DNA of 5,969 nt from Nitrososphaerales archaeon (GTDB lineage: Archaea > Thermoproteota > Nitrososphaeria > Nitrososphaerales > CADDZS01): the NCBI GenBank assembly GCA_030043455.1, contig JASHXQ010000255.1, forward strand, positions 1-5,969, in the 5' to 3' direction. The position numbers and the translations under genes were made by a program. The notes beneath the pieces were generated by a model that saw only the letters and a program-made list of their open reading frames with translations, did not search any database and had not been told where the DNA came from. Within the stretch, counting starts at the first letter, position 1. Every line of letters begins with the position of its first letter. Below are positions 4,357 through 5,969 of the stretch, piece by piece.

Positions 4357-5580
4357 GTGGTTGGCTCCGGTGGCCGGGAGCATGCCCTCGCATGGAAGGT
4401 CCTCCAAAGTCCATTGCTCGGGAGACTTTACGTGGCTCCGGGTAACGGAGGGACGGGGGACTTCAATATACCGATTCCTGCAATCGAGATCGAAAGACTC
4501 CGGGATTTTGCAAAAGTGAATCGCTGTTCTACAATCATAGGTCCAGAAGCCCCCTTAGCTGCTGGGATCGTGGACGAATTTTCAAAGGCAGACCTTCCCA
4601 TTTTCGGCCCTAGCTCGGGCCAAGCAAGGCTGGAAACGAGTAAGGTCTACGCGAAAGAGTTCATGAAAAGCCATGACATCCCCACGGCTGATTTTCAGGT
4701 ATTCGATGATGTGCAGCAAGCACTAGACTTTGCGGCTCGAAGTCAAGGAAATGTAGTTGTAAAAGCGGACGGCCTGGCAGCAGGCAAGGGAGTTTTTGTC
4801 TGTTCCTCCATGGCTGAAGCAGAAACGGCAATACGACACATCTTGGAGAATAAAGCCTTCGGTACGGCGGGGGATAAGATAGTGGTGGAGGAGAAACTCA
4901 GGGGAAGAGAAGCGTCTTTTTTGTTCTTGACTGATGGGGAGACATCGGTTGATTTCGGTACGGCAGTAGATCACAAGCGAGCCCTTGATGGGGATAAAGG
5001 TCCCAACACGGGGGGCATGGGCGCCTTTTCACCCGCTTCCGAAATAGTGTCCGAGCATTCGTACCTGATCAAAGAACGAATAGTCAATCCTGTCGTAAAA
5101 TTCTCGGGCTTTCGTGGATTCCTCTACGTGGGACTAATGTTTGATGAAAGCGACTCCCCTATGGTTCTGGAATTCAACGCACGGCTAGGGGATCCCGAAG
5201 CTCAAGTAATTCTGCCGAGGCTTGAAACAGATCTTCTGGATGTAGTTCTGGGAGCGAATGTTGGTCAACTCCGAGGGGTGGCTATGAAATGGAACGCATG
5301 GAATTCCTGCACCGTGGTGATGTGTTCCGAAGGTTACCCCCAGCATCCCAAGGTCGGTGATCCCATCAACGGTATCCCGGACGCGATGGCTATGAAGAAC
5401 GTGATCGTTTTTCATTCAGGAACGGTCGCCAGGGATTCTTCCGTTTTTACGAGCGGAGGAAGAGTTTTGTCGGTAACCGGACTGGGGGCGACCAAGCAAG
5501 ATGCAGCGAAAAAAGCTTACGAGGGGGTTAGTTTGATAAGCTGGCGGGGCGAGCGCCACCGAAGTGACATTGCATCTTGA
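4357..5580 (+). CDS. purD: phosphoribosylamine-glycine ligase (GAR synthetase)
   Basis: This ATP-grasp ligase couples 5-phosphoribosylamine, the PurF product, to glycine using ATP, giving glycinamide ribonucleotide. From the GTG at 4357 it has 407 residues. It shows the N-terminal loop GSGGREHALAWK (3-14), IGPEAPLAAG (61-70) and the ATP-grasp segment VVVKADGLAAGKG (133-145). DHKRALDGDKGPNTGGMGAFSP (205-226) and the family signature RLGDPEAQ (276-283) follow, then a C-terminal domain with SGGRVLSVTGLG. The first beta strand should begin about four residues earlier: the codons before the GTG read K-T-N-V-L, but none is ATG, GTG or TTG back to the stop at 4288. Either the GTG is used and the strand is clipped, or a rare start codon, frameshift or sequence error is involved. 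It is co-oriented with purF and purN in pathway order. Confidence 0.93.
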   Translation: MVGSGGREHALAWKVLQSPLLGRLYVAPGNGGTGDFNIPIPAIEIERLRDFAKVNRCSTIIGPEAPLAAGIVDEFSKADLPIFGPSSGQARLETSKVYAKEFMKSHDIPTADFQVFDDVQQALDFAARSQGNVVVKADGLAAGKGVFVCSSMAEAETAIRHILENKAFGTAGDKIVVEEKLRGREASFLFLTDGETSVDFGTAVDHKRALDGDKGPNTGGMGAFSPASEIVSEHSYLIKERIVNPVVKFSGFRGFLYVGLMFDESDSPMVLEFNARLGDPEAQVILPRLETDLLDVVLGANVGQLRGVAMKWNAWNSCTVVMCSEGYPQHPKVGDPINGIPDAMAMKNVIVFHSGTVARDSSVFTSGGRVLSVTGLGATKQDAAKKAYEGVSLISWRGERHRSDIAS

Positions 5581-5595
5581 AGCTTATTTTCTTCG

Positions 5596-5601
5596 TGAGG
5601 T
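5596..5601 (+). promoter_or_regulatory. ribosome binding site of purN
   Basis: TGAGGT (5596-5601) is a good match to the anti-Shine-Dalgarno complement. It ends 9 nt before the ATG at 5611 and fixes that start within the operon transcript. Confidence 0.55.
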
Positions 5602-5610
5602 AAAGTCGGC

Positions 5611-5969
5611 ATGGAAAAACCAATTCTTGTTCTAGCCTCTGGTCGCGGTACCGATTTTCAGGCGATCATAGATCATGCAAGGTTGGGGATATTCGAGGGA
5701 GTAGGAATAGGGGCACTGGTGTGTAACCATGAAGCTGCGCCCGTTATTCAGAGAGCTAGGGAAGCTGGCGTAAAGACGACGGTAGTACAGGGAACTTCCG
5801 GGAGGGATTTTCGGGATGCTTCTGAAAGGGAACAGGTGAGGACGAACTTCGATCATGAAGTTCTTAATATTGCCAGAGACATCGGAGCGAGCCTGATAGT
5901 TCTCGCGGGTTTCGACCAGATTCTAGGCCGAAAGCTTGTTGACTCGTTCACGTTCAAAATCCTGAACAT
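5611..5969 (+). CDS. purN: phosphoribosylglycinamide formyltransferase, N-terminal part (cut by window end)
   Basis: This folate-dependent enzyme transfers a formyl group from 10-formyltetrahydrofolate to glycinamide ribonucleotide, step 3 of purine synthesis. The 119 complete codons give MEKPILVLASGRGTDFQAI (first strand and phosphate-binding loop, usually SGNGSNLQAI), VCNHEAAPVIQRAREAGV (second Rossmann unit), LIVLAGFDQIL (95-105) and ILN, ending at N119, the counterpart of catalytic Asn106 in E. coli. The His of the following NIHPSLLP motif lies just outside. The segment between the second strand and LAGF is about a dozen residues longer than in E. coli. The ATG has a ribosome site, and the gap to purD is 30 bp. 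A folate-dependent PurN implies formyltetrahydrofolate, whereas some archaea use formate and PurT or PurP instead (inference). Confidence 0.9.
   Translation, partial: MEKPILVLASGRGTDFQAIIDHARLGIFEGVGIGALVCNHEAAPVIQRAREAGVKTTVVQGTSGRDFRDASEREQVRTNFDHEVLNIARDIGASLIVLAGFDQILGRKLVDSFTFKILN

Overview
The window is an archaeal housekeeping segment, most likely from a thaumarchaeon (Nitrososphaeria) or a close TACK relative. The evidence is a type II (archaeal/eukaryotic) methionine aminopeptidase, an archaeal-type phosphopantetheine adenylyltransferase, a DUF1512 protein, a tRNA split by bulge-helix-bulge introns with no complete encoded CCA, and TATA-like promoters close to start codons. The phylum assignment is inference from family resemblance, not from a search.

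Layout. Positions 3-692 (+) hold the 3' part of a DUF1512 gene whose 5' end lies outside the window. A 68-residue protein follows at 709-915 (+), with two Cys-x-x-Asp knuckles where a zinc ribbon would have Cys-x-x-Cys. Its end overlaps, tail to tail, the end of the methionine aminopeptidase gene (908-1789, -). Across a short divergent spacer lies coaD (1896-2381, +). Facing coaD, only 3 bp past its stop codon, is a tRNA-Trp(CCA) gene (2385-2590, -). A 216-bp AT-rich spacer (2591-2806) holds the tRNA and purF promoter candidates and no convincing gene. The rest is a purine operon: purF (2807-4330), purD (about 4357-5580) and the 5' part of purN (5611 to the window end).

How the genes work together. 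PurF, PurD and PurN catalyse steps 1, 2 and 3 of de novo purine synthesis and lie in pathway order: PRPP to phosphoribosylamine, to glycinamide ribonucleotide, to its formyl derivative. PurF has the four cysteines of a 4Fe-4S enzyme and a short propeptide before its catalytic Cys. CoaD makes dephospho-CoA, and the aminopeptidase trims new proteins.

The most remarkable element is the tRNA-Trp gene. Its 74 mature nucleotides are interrupted by three introns: D-loop, 19 nt; canonical 37/38, 79 nt; T-loop, 34 nt. The 79-nt intron also reads as a box C/D 2'-O-methylation guide for this same tRNA. Two guide segments pair for 11 and 10 contiguous base pairs across the 3' and 5' splice junctions, and the fifth-nucleotide rule lands exactly on positions 39 and 34. 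A second oddity is purD, which has no ordinary start codon where the family's N-terminal beta strand should begin.
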